A stretch of DNA of 64,000 nt from DATKYQ01 sp035528415 (GTDB lineage: Bacteria; Myxococcota; B64-G9): contig DATKYQ010000044.1 in NCBI GenBank assembly GCA_035528415.1, positions 6,749 through 70,748 of the forward strand, read 5' to 3'. Of this stretch, positions 34,601-43,046 are shown piece after piece. Position 1 is the stretch's first letter. Each line of letters starts with the position of its first letter. Under the pieces are notes generated by a model that had not been told where the DNA came from, ran no database searches, and was given only the letters and a program-made list of their open reading frames with translations. A program made the translations under genes and the position numbers.

Positions 34601-35367
34601 GTGCGGTAGCCGGCGCCGTCGCAGGTTCGCTGGCCCGTCGAGCACTCGTCGAGACAGTCGGGAGAACAGGTGACGCTGGATGCGTTACAGGTCTCGCCGC
34701 TCGAGCATGAATAGAAGTCGCCCCACTCCTTGCAGCCATCTGAGTTGTAGTCGCCGCAGGTCTCGACACCGTTCTTCGGCGGCTGGGCGCAGCGGGTGGC
34801 GTCCTGGGTCGTGCACTCGTCCGAGCAGGTCGAGACGCAGTTGCCGTCAACGCAGGTCAGTCCAACCCCGCAGGTGTTCAGCGGCCCCCAGTCGAGGCAA
34901 TCGTCGCCGTCGTATTCGCCGCAGACGCGGTAACCGTTGGCACCTTCCTTGTCGCAGACCTGGGCGCCAACGCGACTGCACTCGTCCGTGCAGCTTGTCA
35001 CGCACTCGCCGTCGACGCACAACTCGCCGGTTCCGCAATTCTGAGGAGCCTGCCATTCCTTGCAGGTGTCGTTGTCCGGATCGCCGCATACCTGAAACTG
35101 AGTAGTGCTGCCCAGCGCACAGCGCTTGTCACCGTCGCCGCACTCGTTGTTGCAGGCGGTGCAGTTAGCGCTTATACATTCCTGCCCGCTCAGGCAGGCA
35201 TTTTCACACGAGCCGCAGTGGTTGCGATCGCTCGAGGTGTCGAGGCAAATACCGCCGCACTCTAGCTGGCCTGCCGGACACGGGTTGCTCGAACCGCCGC
35301 AGCCGGCCGAAGCCAGGGCAAGAAACAAAGCCGAGCTAACATATAGGCAACATATACGCTTCTTCAT
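31642..35367 (-). CDS. Cysteine-rich lipoprotein with C-terminal PQQ-like propeller
   Basis: About 1241 residues from the ATG that gives lipoprotein leader MKKRICCLYVSSALFLALAS-AGC and has GGAGGAG upstream; an ATG 45 bases earlier adds an unlikely extension. Residues 25-690 are about 13 units of roughly 50 residues with six to eight cysteines, of the pattern C-x3-C-x(n)-C-x5-CG-x5-D-x-CxEW-x(n)-CxxGxxC. A lamin-tail-like domain (ILVISKLLYDCDGSPDIDYA, then YIEIFGPAGLNLNHYSLVG) occupies about 700-870. The last 330 residues are PQQ-type propeller blades (GTVYVGCDDGYLYAFNGATG). The cysteine content points to a disulfide-rich extracellular stalk carrying a propeller head. Related architecture recurs in this window with different heads. 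Confidence 0.86.
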   Translation of the reverse strand: MKKRICCLYVSSALFLALASAGCGGSSNPCPAGQLECGGICLDTSSDRNHCGSCENACLSGQECISANCTACNNECGDGDKRCALGSTTQFQVCGDPDNDTCKEWQAPQNCGTGELCVDGECVTSCTDECSRVGAQVCDKEGANGYRVCGEYDGDDCLDWGPLNTCGVGLTCVDGNCVSTCSDECTTQDATRCAQPPKNGVETCGDYNSDGCKEWGDFYSCSSGETCNASSVTCSPDCLDECSTGQRTCDGAGYRTCGQHDADLCLDWSAVTDCQSWEVCNAANGQCETACSDECQQGQRQCHSDTEIDLCANYDSDPCLEWGIIDTCNADEKCVNGQCVEDCKNECDPQGARMCQNVGSDAGYRVCGDWDSDSCIEWSTPTACDSGQSCSDGVCSDTCVDECDLGQKECFGTGFHQCGESGDGDSCRDWLAVVPCQAWEVCDQVTATCVVNCSDECGPAGSKACDGDNSGYMVCGNWNADPCLEWGAVNECGAGRICDPAINDCRDDCSDECPGSGSKQCADTDTWQTCANWDNDSCLEWGGDTDCQSGYVCSNGSCASTCSDECSQAGTTVCDGTGGWRLCDHLDADPCLDLGSFNACAGNEECQNGACVVICTDDCTPNDLQCNAGNDAVEVCAADGDSDPCFEWKTQQSCTAGTEVCHQAQCVSTTAPAILVISKLLYDCDGSPDIDYAYIEIFGPAGLNLNHYSLVGVNGNGGTDYVEFDLSGYTMPDGGHFVIAPSSTLWDQSLIDIFSNNADLQNGPDGVQVRWAGQTVVDGLAYEGTGAGTPQGGEGDPAPSAKYDTTYDIMYCLARRYDNDSGTYLDTDDNVTDFMTRTYCQPGGAGYGLRLAEYNTWSTVDATPAVDPATGAVFAPSYDYFDEVLPDFSSYAWFDVVAGDKSSPALSADGTVVYVGISAGAGAADSGLRAYQTAAGGATFPTVLWTAADTIEVRSSPAVGADGSIYFGTRGGGFMALDSDGSQKWVPYAETNWIDSSPALGNIGSGGEELVVFGVGGVGSGKVVALNAATGAEVWSDSTPTGGCNGSPGIGSDGTVYVGCDDGYLYAFNGATGAAQTGFPVLISADSGGTPEMVDGRSVAVAPASGGGDVIMATSSGSDTNFNIINSDSTISHYNMGPAPSSVTITADGGFLFVYGDGAGGAFIVAYGPQWTLEWYDYIGSSDDMAWITSSPNVLDVGYGQVYVGTHEGKIYSYYWAAGLFNGAGSFPKFRGDLVNSGRGF

Positions 35368-35446
35368 TCTCTCCTCCAAAGAAATGGCAAGATCAACATG
35401 TTTCTGGACCATCTAGACTCGGCCATCCGACCCCGGCCGGTCAAGT

Positions 35447-35478
35447 AAAAAAAGCCGCCGGGAATCTTGAAAGCGGCT
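35447..35478 (-). terminator. Candidate intrinsic terminator, minus orientation
   Basis: Read on the minus strand, AGCCGC and GCGGCT form a six-base-pair stem around a 14-base loop, followed by seven T residues. It lies in the gap between the cysteine-rich lipoprotein gene and the OPT transporter gene, so it would stop minus-strand transcripts arriving from the right, not a gene ending there. Confidence 0.5.
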
Positions 35479-35530
35479 CGCAGAACGTGGTAGCTTCCGT
35501 CACCCAAACGATTTTTTCCGAGGAGGTGCG

Positions 35531-37663
35531 ATGGACCGCTCAGCCGAGACGCAAGCTAAGCTATTGCCCGCCAATGCCTATACCAAGCTCGAGCCAGGCC
35601 AGGAATACCGGCCCATCGTCCCTGCCGCGGACACGCGCGCCGAGGTGACCCCCTGGTCGATCGGCACGGGGCTGGCGATGGTAATCATCTTCACCGCCGC
35701 CTGCGTCTACATCGCGCTCAGGGCCGGCAACGGCATCGAGGCATCCATTCCAATCGCCATTCTGGCCATCTTTTTCGGCAAGATGAGAAAGATAAAGAGC
35801 ACCATTCTCGAAAACGTGATGGTGCAGAGCGTGGGCCAGGCATCGGGGGTAGTGGCCGCCGGGGCCACTTTCGTTATCCCGGCTCTGTACATCAACCAGC
35901 TCGACGTCGCCTGGTGGGAAATCTTCTTGGCCAGCGCCGTGGGCGGCTTTTTGGGAATTGTGCTGATCATTCCGCTTCGCAAGTACTTCGTAAAGGACCT
36001 GCACGGCGACCTTCCTTTCCCCGAGGCCACCGCCATCAACGAGGTACTGGTCACGGGCGAGAGCTCGGCTGCCGGGGCGGGCAAGATTCTGCTGATGGCC
36101 TTCCTGTTGGGAGCCGGCTACGACTTCATGGTCGAGGCATTCCGCCTCTGGAACCCGGACATTTCTACAACAAACATTCTGGGCTCGTTCGGCCAGGCCA
36201 TGGGCGGCGTGCGGATCGAGCTGCAAATTTCCGGCCTGGCGGCCCTGTTCGGTCTGGGCTACATCATCGGAATCCGCTACGCATCCATAATCGCCGCAGG
36301 ATCGGTTTTGGCAATGCTGGTGCTGGTGCCGCTGGTGTATCTTTTCGGCAAGAACCTGGGCTCTTTTTCTTATGCCAGCCAGGTCTTCGATCTCGGAAAC
36401 ATGAACGCCAATCAGATCTTCGGCAACTTCGTGAAACCGATAGGCATCGGGGCTATCGCCATCAGCGGACTGGTGGGTATCATCCGCATGGGCAAGATCG
36501 TCATGAGTTCCGTTACGCTGGGTTTCAAGGGCTTTTCCAAGAAAGGGCGGGCCGAGGCCGAGGCCGAGAGAACTCAGCTCGACATGGCCCCGCGAAACGT
36601 CTTGCTTATCGAACTCGGCTCGGCTCTGGCCATGGGTGTGCTCTTTTTCGTGGTGGCCAACATCACCACGGTCGGCGGTGAATCTTACGGGCTGGGCCAG
36701 AGCCTGGTCTTCGCCGTGGTGGGCATGCTGGCCGGGTTTCTGCTGTCTTTCCTGTTCACACCGGTGGCAGCCCAGGCGATCGCCATCGTGGGCGTCAACC
36801 CGGTCTCGGGCATGACGCTGATCACCGTGACTCTGGCCATCGGAGCGCTGATCATGGTGGGTCTGGCCGGTAAAGCCGGCATGATCATCGCCCTGGTGGT
36901 CGGTTGCGCCGTCTGCACGGCGCTATCGACCTCGGGGGCGCTTATTTCCGATTTCAAGATTGGCTACTGGATCGGCGCCACCCCGCGTAACCAGCAGCGC
37001 TGGAAATTCCTGGGCGTGCTGGTGGCCGCGCTGGTGGTGGCGGTCGTCATTCCCTTGATGGATCAGGCTTACCACTTCATTGACCCCCTTACCGGCCTTT
37101 CGAACAATCAACTTCCCGCGCCGCAGGCAAACATGATGGCCGCGGTCTCGCGCGGCCTGATGGACAACCCGGCCAACCAGCCCTGGCTGCTCTACGGCCT
37201 GGGCGGCATCGTGGCGATCATGCTGCTGATGTCGGGAGTGCCGATGTTGGCCTTCGCCCTGGGAATGTACCTGCCGATCTCGATCAACATGGCCGTGCTG
37301 GCCGGGGCGGTCTGCGCCTGGGCGATATCCCGCACCGGAGGAAGCGAACGGGTGCGCAAGGCACGCGCCGAGCAGGGCACGCTGATAGCCTCGGGCATGA
37401 TGGCCGGCGCGGCCATCTTCGGTATCATCACCGCCGCCATGCGTCTGACGGACCTGGGCGCGCCAATCCAGTACACCAGTGTCGGCGTAGCCTGCCTGGT
37501 CAAGAACGGGGTGCTGCACGAGAAAGCCGCAACCTGGTTTTCGGGACCCCCGGGCCAACTAATCAGCGTGGGCATGTTGTTGATGCTATCGTTCGCCTGC
37601 TACGGGCTCGCCCGCATGGGAGCCAAATGGGTACTGGGCAGGCCTGGCAAAACAGAAACATGA
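35531..37663 (+). CDS. OPT-family oligopeptide transporter
   Basis: 710 residues with about 16 hydrophobic segments. The start ATG has GAGGAGG upstream. OPT landmarks are visible: the early ALRAGNGIEASIPIAILAIF segment, LHGDLPFPEATAINEVLVTG (the conserved PFPxA/GxA block), the long EDFKIGYW-like SDFKIGYWIGATPRNQQ region, and the C-terminal MLAFALGMYLPISINMAVLA motif. The family moves peptides, or metal chelates in its YSL branch, across the inner membrane with protons. It overlaps acetate kinase by four bases (ATGA), an unusual pairing that may just reflect gene packing or link import to fermentative ATP formation. Substrate cannot be read from the sequence. Confidence 0.9.
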   Translation: MDRSAETQAKLLPANAYTKLEPGQEYRPIVPAADTRAEVTPWSIGTGLAMVIIFTAACVYIALRAGNGIEASIPIAILAIFFGKMRKIKSTILENVMVQSVGQASGVVAAGATFVIPALYINQLDVAWWEIFLASAVGGFLGIVLIIPLRKYFVKDLHGDLPFPEATAINEVLVTGESSAAGAGKILLMAFLLGAGYDFMVEAFRLWNPDISTTNILGSFGQAMGGVRIELQISGLAALFGLGYIIGIRYASIIAAGSVLAMLVLVPLVYLFGKNLGSFSYASQVFDLGNMNANQIFGNFVKPIGIGAIAISGLVGIIRMGKIVMSSVTLGFKGFSKKGRAEAEAERTQLDMAPRNVLLIELGSALAMGVLFFVVANITTVGGESYGLGQSLVFAVVGMLAGFLLSFLFTPVAAQAIAIVGVNPVSGMTLITVTLAIGALIMVGLAGKAGMIIALVVGCAVCTALSTSGALISDFKIGYWIGATPRNQQRWKFLGVLVAALVVAVVIPLMDQAYHFIDPLTGLSNNQLPAPQANMMAAVSRGLMDNPANQPWLLYGLGGIVAIMLLMSGVPMLAFALGMYLPISINMAVLAGAVCAWAISRTGGSERVRKARAEQGTLIASGMMAGAAIFGIITAAMRLTDLGAPIQYTSVGVACLVKNGVLHEKAATWFSGPPGQLISVGMLLMLSFACYGLARMGAKWVLGRPGKTET

Positions 37664-38883
37664 GCATCCTGACCCTGAACTGCGGATCTTCCTCGGTCAA
37701 GTACTCGCTCTTCGACACCCGCGGGCATGATTTCACCTGCCGCGGCCTGGTGGAGCGGGTAGGCATGGGCAAGAGCTTTCTCAGACAACAATATGCCGGC
37801 CGGGAGACTCGAATAGATCGAGATTGCCGTGATCATGCCGCTGCTGTCGGCCTGGTTCTCGATATTCTCACAACCGGCGAAGACTCGCCCATCCGCGCCG
37901 TCGGTCACCGGGTGGTCCACGGCGGCGAAGAGTTCGCAGCCAGCGCCTTGGTGACCCCCGAGATGCTGAGCACCGTAGAGCGCGTGGCCGAGTTGGCCCC
38001 GCTGCACAACCCGCCCAACCTGGCCGGCATTCGGGCGGCCGGGGCTCTGTTGCCGGGCATTCCACAGGTGGCCGTCTTCGATACGGCTTTTCACCAGCGC
38101 ATGCCGCCGGAAGCCTACATATATCCGCTACCCTACGAGTGGTACGAAAAATACGGCATCCGGCGCTACGGCTTCCACGGCACCAGCCACCTGTACGTCG
38201 CGGCCCGGGCGGCGGTCATGCTCGGCCGCCCGCTCGAAGAACTGAAGCTAGTCACGCTTCACATCGGCAACGGCGCAAGCGCGGCGGCGGTGCTGGACGG
38301 TCGTTCGGTGGACACTTCCATGGGCTTCACGCCGCTGGAGGGACTGGTCATGGGCACCCGTTGCGGCTGGATCGACCCGGCCATAGTAACCTACGTCATG
38401 CAGCGCGAAGATCTCGACGCCGACGAGATGGACCGGCTGCTCAACAAACGCTCCGGCCTGCTGGGCCTGAGCGGCCGCTTCACCGACCGGCGCGATATCC
38501 TGGAAGGCGCGGACCGCGGAGACGAACGTTGTGAGCTGGCGCTACAGATAGAGTGCCGGGCCATCACTAAAATCATCGGAAGCTATGCGGCGGTCATGGG
38601 CGGGCTCGACGGCGTGGTCTTCACCGCCGGGGTGGGCGAAAACGCGGCGGCCATCAGGGCCCGCGCCCTCGAAGGCCTCAGGTTCCTGGGCATCCGACTC
38701 GATCCCGCAAGGAACGAGCGCGCGCTCGGCGGCGCGCGCGAAGAGTTCATATCGAGCGACGCCAGCCCGGTCGCAGCACTGGTTATCCCTACCAATGAAG
38801 AGCTGGTAATTGCCGAGGACACTCAGGCCATTCTCGAAGGCCGCCTCGAAGATCCCGACTTCAGCTACTCCTTCGCCCGGTAA
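37660..38883 (+). CDS. ackA: Acetate kinase
   Basis: 407 residues, starting at the ATG in the ATGA overlapping the upstream stop. All acetokinase signatures are present: LNCGSSSVKYSLFDT, GHRVVHGGEEF, FDTAFHQRMPPEAY, the GFHGTSHLYVAARA block with its catalytic histidine, LHIGNGASAAAV, DTSMGFTPLEGLVMGTR and VFTAGVGENAAAIRA. The enzyme converts acetyl phosphate and ADP to acetate and ATP. No phosphotransacetylase of the Pta kind is in the window, but PduL in the microcompartment operon supplies acetyl phosphate. The nearby position, about 3 kb from the BMC locus, makes AckA a good candidate for the ATP-yielding step outside the shell. Confidence 0.95.
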   Translation: MSILTLNCGSSSVKYSLFDTRGHDFTCRGLVERVGMGKSFLRQQYAGRETRIDRDCRDHAAAVGLVLDILTTGEDSPIRAVGHRVVHGGEEFAASALVTPEMLSTVERVAELAPLHNPPNLAGIRAAGALLPGIPQVAVFDTAFHQRMPPEAYIYPLPYEWYEKYGIRRYGFHGTSHLYVAARAAVMLGRPLEELKLVTLHIGNGASAAAVLDGRSVDTSMGFTPLEGLVMGTRCGWIDPAIVTYVMQREDLDADEMDRLLNKRSGLLGLSGRFTDRRDILEGADRGDERCELALQIECRAITKIIGSYAAVMGGLDGVVFTAGVGENAAAIRARALEGLRFLGIRLDPARNERALGGAREEFISSDASPVAALVIPTNEELVIAEDTQAILEGRLEDPDFSYSFAR

Positions 38884-40825
38884 TCTTTGCCAGCGCCGCC
38901 TGAAAATCCTTGATGGTCGCCGGCTTGGCTATGAAGTCATCCATTCCCGCCGCCAGGCAGCGCTCGCGGTCTTCTTCGAGCGAGTGGGCGGTCATGGCAA
39001 TCATGTACACGTGGCGATCGCCGCCGGCTTCATGGCGGCGAATCTCTTTCGTGGCATCGAAGCCGTCGACGCCGGGCATCTGGCAATCCATGAAAATCGC
39101 GTCGTAATCTCCGCGCGCGGCCATCTCGACCGCCTGCCGACCGTCGGCGGCCAGCTCGATCTCGCAGCCCAGCCTCCCGAGAATGGTCAGAGACACTTCC
39201 TGGCTGACGTCGTTGTCTTCCGCCACCAGCACTTTCAACCCAGTTGGTACGCTTTTTTCGGTTCGCTCTTCCGGAACGGGCTCGTCTTCACACGGGGACT
39301 CGACTACAGAAAGATCCAGAACGAAGAAGAACTCCGAACCCTGCTCCGGCCGGCTTTTCACCGATAACTCACCGCCCATCATCAGGACGAGCTGCTTGCT
39401 GATGGCCAGGCCCAGTCCGCAACCCGCGTAGCGGCGCGAGGCCGATGAATCGACCTGGGTGAACTTGTCGAAGATGCCGTCGAGCTTCTCGCCGGGAATC
39501 CCGATTCCTGTGTCATGAACCGAGAAACGCAACCGGGCCATGTCTCCTTTTCGTCCCTCGCTCTCGACTGCCAGCCTGACCCGCCCGCGCTCGGTGAACT
39601 TCAGGGCATTGTCTACCAGGTTGACCAGTACCCGTCTGATGCGTCCGGCGTCGCCGACGAGCCGGTGAGGCGCCAGGGGAGCATAGCGCATGGACAGATC
39701 GAGACCTTTCTCAATCGCCAAGGGCGATAGCATCTCGACAACGTCGGCCGTCAGCGCCCGCATATCCAGCGGGGCCGGATCGAGCGTCAGACGTCCCGCC
39801 TCGATCCTCGAGAAATCCAGAAGATCGTTGATGACGTTCAAGAGCACCTCGGCCGAGCGCGTGATCGTCTCAACATAGCGCCTCTGCTTGTCATCGAGAC
39901 CACCGTCATCGAGCAGCGAGGCGACTCCGATGATGCCGGCCAAGGGAGTGCGAAGTTCGTGACCCATGTTGGCCAGGAACTCGCTCTTGGCCCGGTTGGC
40001 CGCCTCGGCATCTTCCTTGGCTGCCTGGAGAGCACTCAGGACCTTGCGGCGTTCGGTTACGTCGCGCGCGATCACCAGCACCGCCGGCCGGCCGCCGTGC
40101 TTGATGGCCGTATCGGAGATCTCGAGATCGCGCATCTGGCCGTTGCGATCTCTAAATCTCACCTCGGCCTTGTCCTGCCTGCGCTCACCCGAGAGAAGCG
40201 CGCTTACGCGGGCCAGGCTTCCTTGCTTCTCGTCTTCTCCAAGGTAATCTATGTAGTCGCTCTCGATCACCTCGGCCGGCCGCCTGCCCCCCATTTTCGC
40301 GAGGGCCCGGTTCAGGAAGATCACCTTGCCGTCCTGCAGGATGGCCACCCCGTCGCTGGCCGCCTCGACCAGCGCCAGGTAAAGGGCCTCGGATTCCTCG
40401 CTGCGCACCAGCAGATCTCTCTGCGCCCGAACCTTTTGCGTGCGCAGGCGATGGATCTCGAAGACACGGTCCAGCAAGCGCAGGAGAGTACGGCTCTCGA
40501 TCGGCTTGCGCAGGTAGTGAAAGGCGCCCTTCTCCATGGCCGCCACGGCCGAGTCGAGATCGGCATGCGCGGTCATGACGATGCATAAGCAATCTGGATG
40601 GCGCCCCTTGAACTCCGATAGAAAATCGGTGCCCAGCCCGTCCGGCAGACGCAAGTCGATAAGCGCCACCTGGAATTCGCGCTTGGCTGCAATAGCTCGC
40701 GCCTCTGCACAGTTTCCGACGAAGGTTACCCGGCAGCCTTCCTTTTCCAGAATGTCAGCGAGCAACCCGCAAAGAGCCGCATCGTCGTCCACCACCAGGA
40801 TGGTTCTTTCGTTCGAGTCCGCCAA
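38861..40825 (-). CDS. Hybrid sensor histidine kinase, REC-PAS-HisKA-HATPase-REC
   Basis: About 654 residues from a TTG with GGAGGGAG just upstream; ATG codons at 40843 and 40894 are alternatives with weaker ribosome-binding sites. An N-terminal receiver (ILVVDDDAALCGLL; aspartate in VALIDLRLPDG; FHYLRKPIES) is followed by a PAS domain (DGVAILQDGKVIFLNRAL). The kinase core has phosphoacceptor histidine near residue 289 in NMGHELRTPLAGI, N-box VDNALKFTE, G1 DTGIGIPGE and G2 GCGLGLAISKQLV. A C-terminal receiver (VLVAEDNDVSQEV; MDCQMPGVDGFDA; FIAKPAT) completes it. No transmembrane segment is present, so it is a cytoplasmic phosphorelay protein. Its 3' end overlaps the 3' end of ackA by 23 bases. 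Target genes are unknown. Confidence 0.9.
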   Translation of the reverse strand: MADSNERTILVVDDDAALCGLLADILEKEGCRVTFVGNCAEARAIAAKREFQVALIDLRLPDGLGTDFLSEFKGRHPDCLCIVMTAHADLDSAVAAMEKGAFHYLRKPIESRTLLRLLDRVFEIHRLRTQKVRAQRDLLVRSEESEALYLALVEAASDGVAILQDGKVIFLNRALAKMGGRRPAEVIESDYIDYLGEDEKQGSLARVSALLSGERRQDKAEVRFRDRNGQMRDLEISDTAIKHGGRPAVLVIARDVTERRKVLSALQAAKEDAEAANRAKSEFLANMGHELRTPLAGIIGVASLLDDGGLDDKQRRYVETITRSAEVLLNVINDLLDFSRIEAGRLTLDPAPLDMRALTADVVEMLSPLAIEKGLDLSMRYAPLAPHRLVGDAGRIRRVLVNLVDNALKFTERGRVRLAVESEGRKGDMARLRFSVHDTGIGIPGEKLDGIFDKFTQVDSSASRRYAGCGLGLAISKQLVLMMGGELSVKSRPEQGSEFFFVLDLSVVESPCEDEPVPEERTEKSVPTGLKVLVAEDNDVSQEVSLTILGRLGCEIELAADGRQAVEMAARGDYDAIFMDCQMPGVDGFDATKEIRRHEAGGDRHVYMIAMTAHSLEEDRERCLAAGMDDFIAKPATIKDFQAALAKITGRRSS

Positions 40826-40945
40826 ACTCCCTCCAAAAAGCATCCTATCCACAAAACAGGACCCATTGATATGACACCCGCACACAGGAATCAAGCAACA
40901 GGTTTACCGATTGCCGCTTGCATGCCTGTCTGCTACGCTTCAACA

Positions 40946-42019
40946 ATGATTGCTGTTATCGATAGGCGGCCGAGATGGAAGCGCCTGATGGCTATAGTTC
41001 TCGGCGCTGTGGTCACACTGGCTCTTGTTTTCGCGGGAGTGCTGATGTTGATCGAATGGAAGCCCGGGCCAGTCGAGGACACGCCGGTATCCGGAGGCGG
41101 CGACCGGGCACTGAAGCCGCCTGTGTCGCTGGATCTATTGTCTTTCAACATAGGCTACGGAGGGCTTGGCCGGCAGGCCGACTTCTTCATGGACGGCGGC
41201 GAACAGGTGCGCCCTGAGCGGGATGCCGTCGAGGCCAACCTCGCGGCCTTCGGGGATGTCTTGCGCTCTCATCCGGCCGACATCGTCTTGCTCCAGGAGG
41301 TCGACCGCGACTCCTCTCGAAGCTACGGCATCGACCAGGCCGCGGCCCTGGCCGGCGTGCTGCCGGGCTTTGCCCGCTCGATGGCGCTCAACTTCAAGGT
41401 GCCCTGGATTCCCTACCCCGTGTTGCGCCCGCTGGGCAGGGTTGAAAGCGGCCTGCTCTCTTTGAGTCGCTACCCGTTAGGCTCGGCCAAGCGCTTACAA
41501 CTTCCCGGCTACTACCCCTGGCCGGTGCGCGTCTTTCATCTCAAGCGCTGTCTGCACCTGTTACGCTTCCCGGCCCCGGACGGCAAGGACTGGGTGATAA
41601 TCAACCTGCACCTGTCGGCTTTCGACAAGGGCGGCCGCCTGCGGCAGGAGCAGATGGTCTACCTGAAGAAACTGGTTATGGATCTGACAGGCGCCGGGCA
41701 TCACCTGATCGCCGGGGGCGATTGGAACCAGGCCTTTCCCGGGATCGACGGCGGCACTTTTGCGCACGGCGATCCCGTTCCAGGCTGGTTCCAGCAGATG
41801 GATCCAGCCTGGCTCCCAGCCGGCTTCCGGTGGGCCTACGACCGCATGCAACCCTCGCTGCGCGCCATCAACAAACCCTACACACCAGGCGAGAACTTCC
41901 TGACAATAGTAGACGGCTTCTTAGTCGGCCCCGGAATAGAAGTGCTCGAAGTACACACGACCAACCTCGGCTTTGCCAACAGCGACCACAACCCGGTGCT
42001 GCTGCGGGTGAGGCTCTAA
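40946..42019 (+). CDS. Membrane-anchored endonuclease/exonuclease/phosphatase-family protein
   Basis: About 357 residues from an ATG that lacks a ribosome-binding site but follows a TTGCCG-17-TACGCT box by six bases. A single N-terminal helix (LMAIVLGAVVTLALVFAGVLML) anchors it with the catalytic domain likely outside the cytoplasm. Family elements are LDLLSFNIGYGG, VLLQEVDRD with the metal-binding glutamate, NLHLSAFDKGGRLRQEQ, GGDWNQAF, and the final FANSDHNPVLLRVRL with the catalytic Asp-His. The superfamily cleaves phosphodiester or phosphate-ester bonds, including DNA, phosphoinositides and sphingomyelin. The overall layout fits a membrane-proximal phosphodiesterase. The 3' end overlaps that of the zinc alcohol dehydrogenase by four bases. 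Confidence 0.85.
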   Translation: MIAVIDRRPRWKRLMAIVLGAVVTLALVFAGVLMLIEWKPGPVEDTPVSGGGDRALKPPVSLDLLSFNIGYGGLGRQADFFMDGGEQVRPERDAVEANLAAFGDVLRSHPADIVLLQEVDRDSSRSYGIDQAAALAGVLPGFARSMALNFKVPWIPYPVLRPLGRVESGLLSLSRYPLGSAKRLQLPGYYPWPVRVFHLKRCLHLLRFPAPDGKDWVIINLHLSAFDKGGRLRQEQMVYLKKLVMDLTGAGHHLIAGGDWNQAFPGIDGGTFAHGDPVPGWFQQMDPAWLPAGFRWAYDRMQPSLRAINKPYTPGENFLTIVDGFLVGPGIEVLEVHTTNLGFANSDHNPVLLRVRL

Positions 42020-43041
42020 TTTCCCGGCTCGATGATTACTTTTATAGACTCGTCGCCTTGTGCGACCAGGCGGAAGCCTTCCTGGATTTGAGACAGCGGC
42101 AGGCGGTGGGTGACCATCTCGGCGACGGAAACCGTCCGGCCGGCTATCAGATCCAGGGCTTCCGCGCAGTCGGCGGGCGAGCCGGCGTAGGACGGGACAA
42201 GGGTTATCCCGTTTCGCCAGAAGTCGTTCACCGGAACGGGAAGATCCTGGCCCGGGGGCGGGGTGGCGAAGAAGAGAACGGTTCCTCCCCGGTCGACCGA
42301 AAGGATGGCCTGATTGAGGACAGGGATGGTCCCGGCGCAGACTATTACCACGTCGGCACCGCGGCCCTGGTTGATCTTGCGGATTTCCGCCGGCACGTCG
42401 TCGTCCCCGTGCAGAACCGCCGTGGCACCGAACTTCTCGGCCTGTTTCATGCGGTAGGTGTTGATGTCTGTTGCTATCACCTGCGAAACGCCTAGTGCAC
42501 GCGCGAGCGCAATGTGCAAGATACCCGAGATGCCGCTTCCCAGCACTGCAACCGTCTTGCCGGGCTTGACCCCGGCGATGCGCTGGCCGCGAAGCACGCA
42601 GGCCAGCGGCTCAATAAAAGTACCCTCCTCGAAGCTCATGCTGTCCGGCAGAATAAAAAGGCCGCGATCGACATTGATGGCCGGTACGCGGACGAACTCG
42701 GAAAAACCTCCGGGATCGAAGTTGGTGGTATGCAGTGTCTCGCAGACGGTGTGCTGCCCGCTCAAGCAGTAGCGACAGGTGTTGCAGGGCACATGGTGGC
42801 TGACAAATACGCGCTCTCTGACCTTGTAGCGTGAAACTCCCGGGCCGACTTTCTCTATTGTGCCCGCGATCTCATGGCCCAGCACAAGCGGCGCTTTCTT
42901 GATGCGGTACCACTCCATGACATCGCTTCCGCAGATGCCGCTGGCGGCAACCCGCACCAGGATTTCGCCCGGCCCGATTTCGGGAACGGGCCGTTCCTCG
43001 ACGCGGCTGTCTGTGTTGTTGTGGTAGACGGCGACCTTCAT
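42016..43041 (-). CDS. Zinc-dependent medium-chain alcohol/polyol dehydrogenase
   Basis: 341 residues of the medium-chain dehydrogenase family, nearest in style to sorbitol and threonine dehydrogenases. Catalytic zinc ligands are Cys37 (GICGSD), His56 and Glu57 (GHEIAG). The structural zinc lobe has Cys86, Cys89, Cys92 and Cys100 (CNTCRYCLSGQHTVC). A Rossmann motif is seen at VAVLGSGISGILHIALARAL. It would oxidise a secondary alcohol or polyol with NAD(P). It follows the LsrF-like gene by five bases, behind its own promoter, at the distal edge of the microcompartment locus. There is no encapsulation peptide. It may feed a ketose or recycle NADH by reducing an aldehyde; the substrate is open. 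Confidence 0.87.
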   Translation of the reverse strand: MKVAVYHNNTDSRVEERPVPEIGPGEILVRVAASGICGSDVMEWYRIKKAPLVLGHEIAGTIEKVGPGVSRYKVRERVFVSHHVPCNTCRYCLSGQHTVCETLHTTNFDPGGFSEFVRVPAINVDRGLFILPDSMSFEEGTFIEPLACVLRGQRIAGVKPGKTVAVLGSGISGILHIALARALGVSQVIATDINTYRMKQAEKFGATAVLHGDDDVPAEIRKINQGRGADVVIVCAGTIPVLNQAILSVDRGGTVLFFATPPPGQDLPVPVNDFWRNGITLVPSYAGSPADCAEALDLIAGRTVSVAEMVTHRLPLSQIQEGFRLVAQGDESIKVIIEPGN

Positions 43042-43046
43042 GAGCG

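Noticed and set aside
22421..35367. Possible CRISPR-like array because of regular repeats
   Set aside because: The repeats are coding, vary in sequence, have no spacers of constant length, and no cas gene is present.
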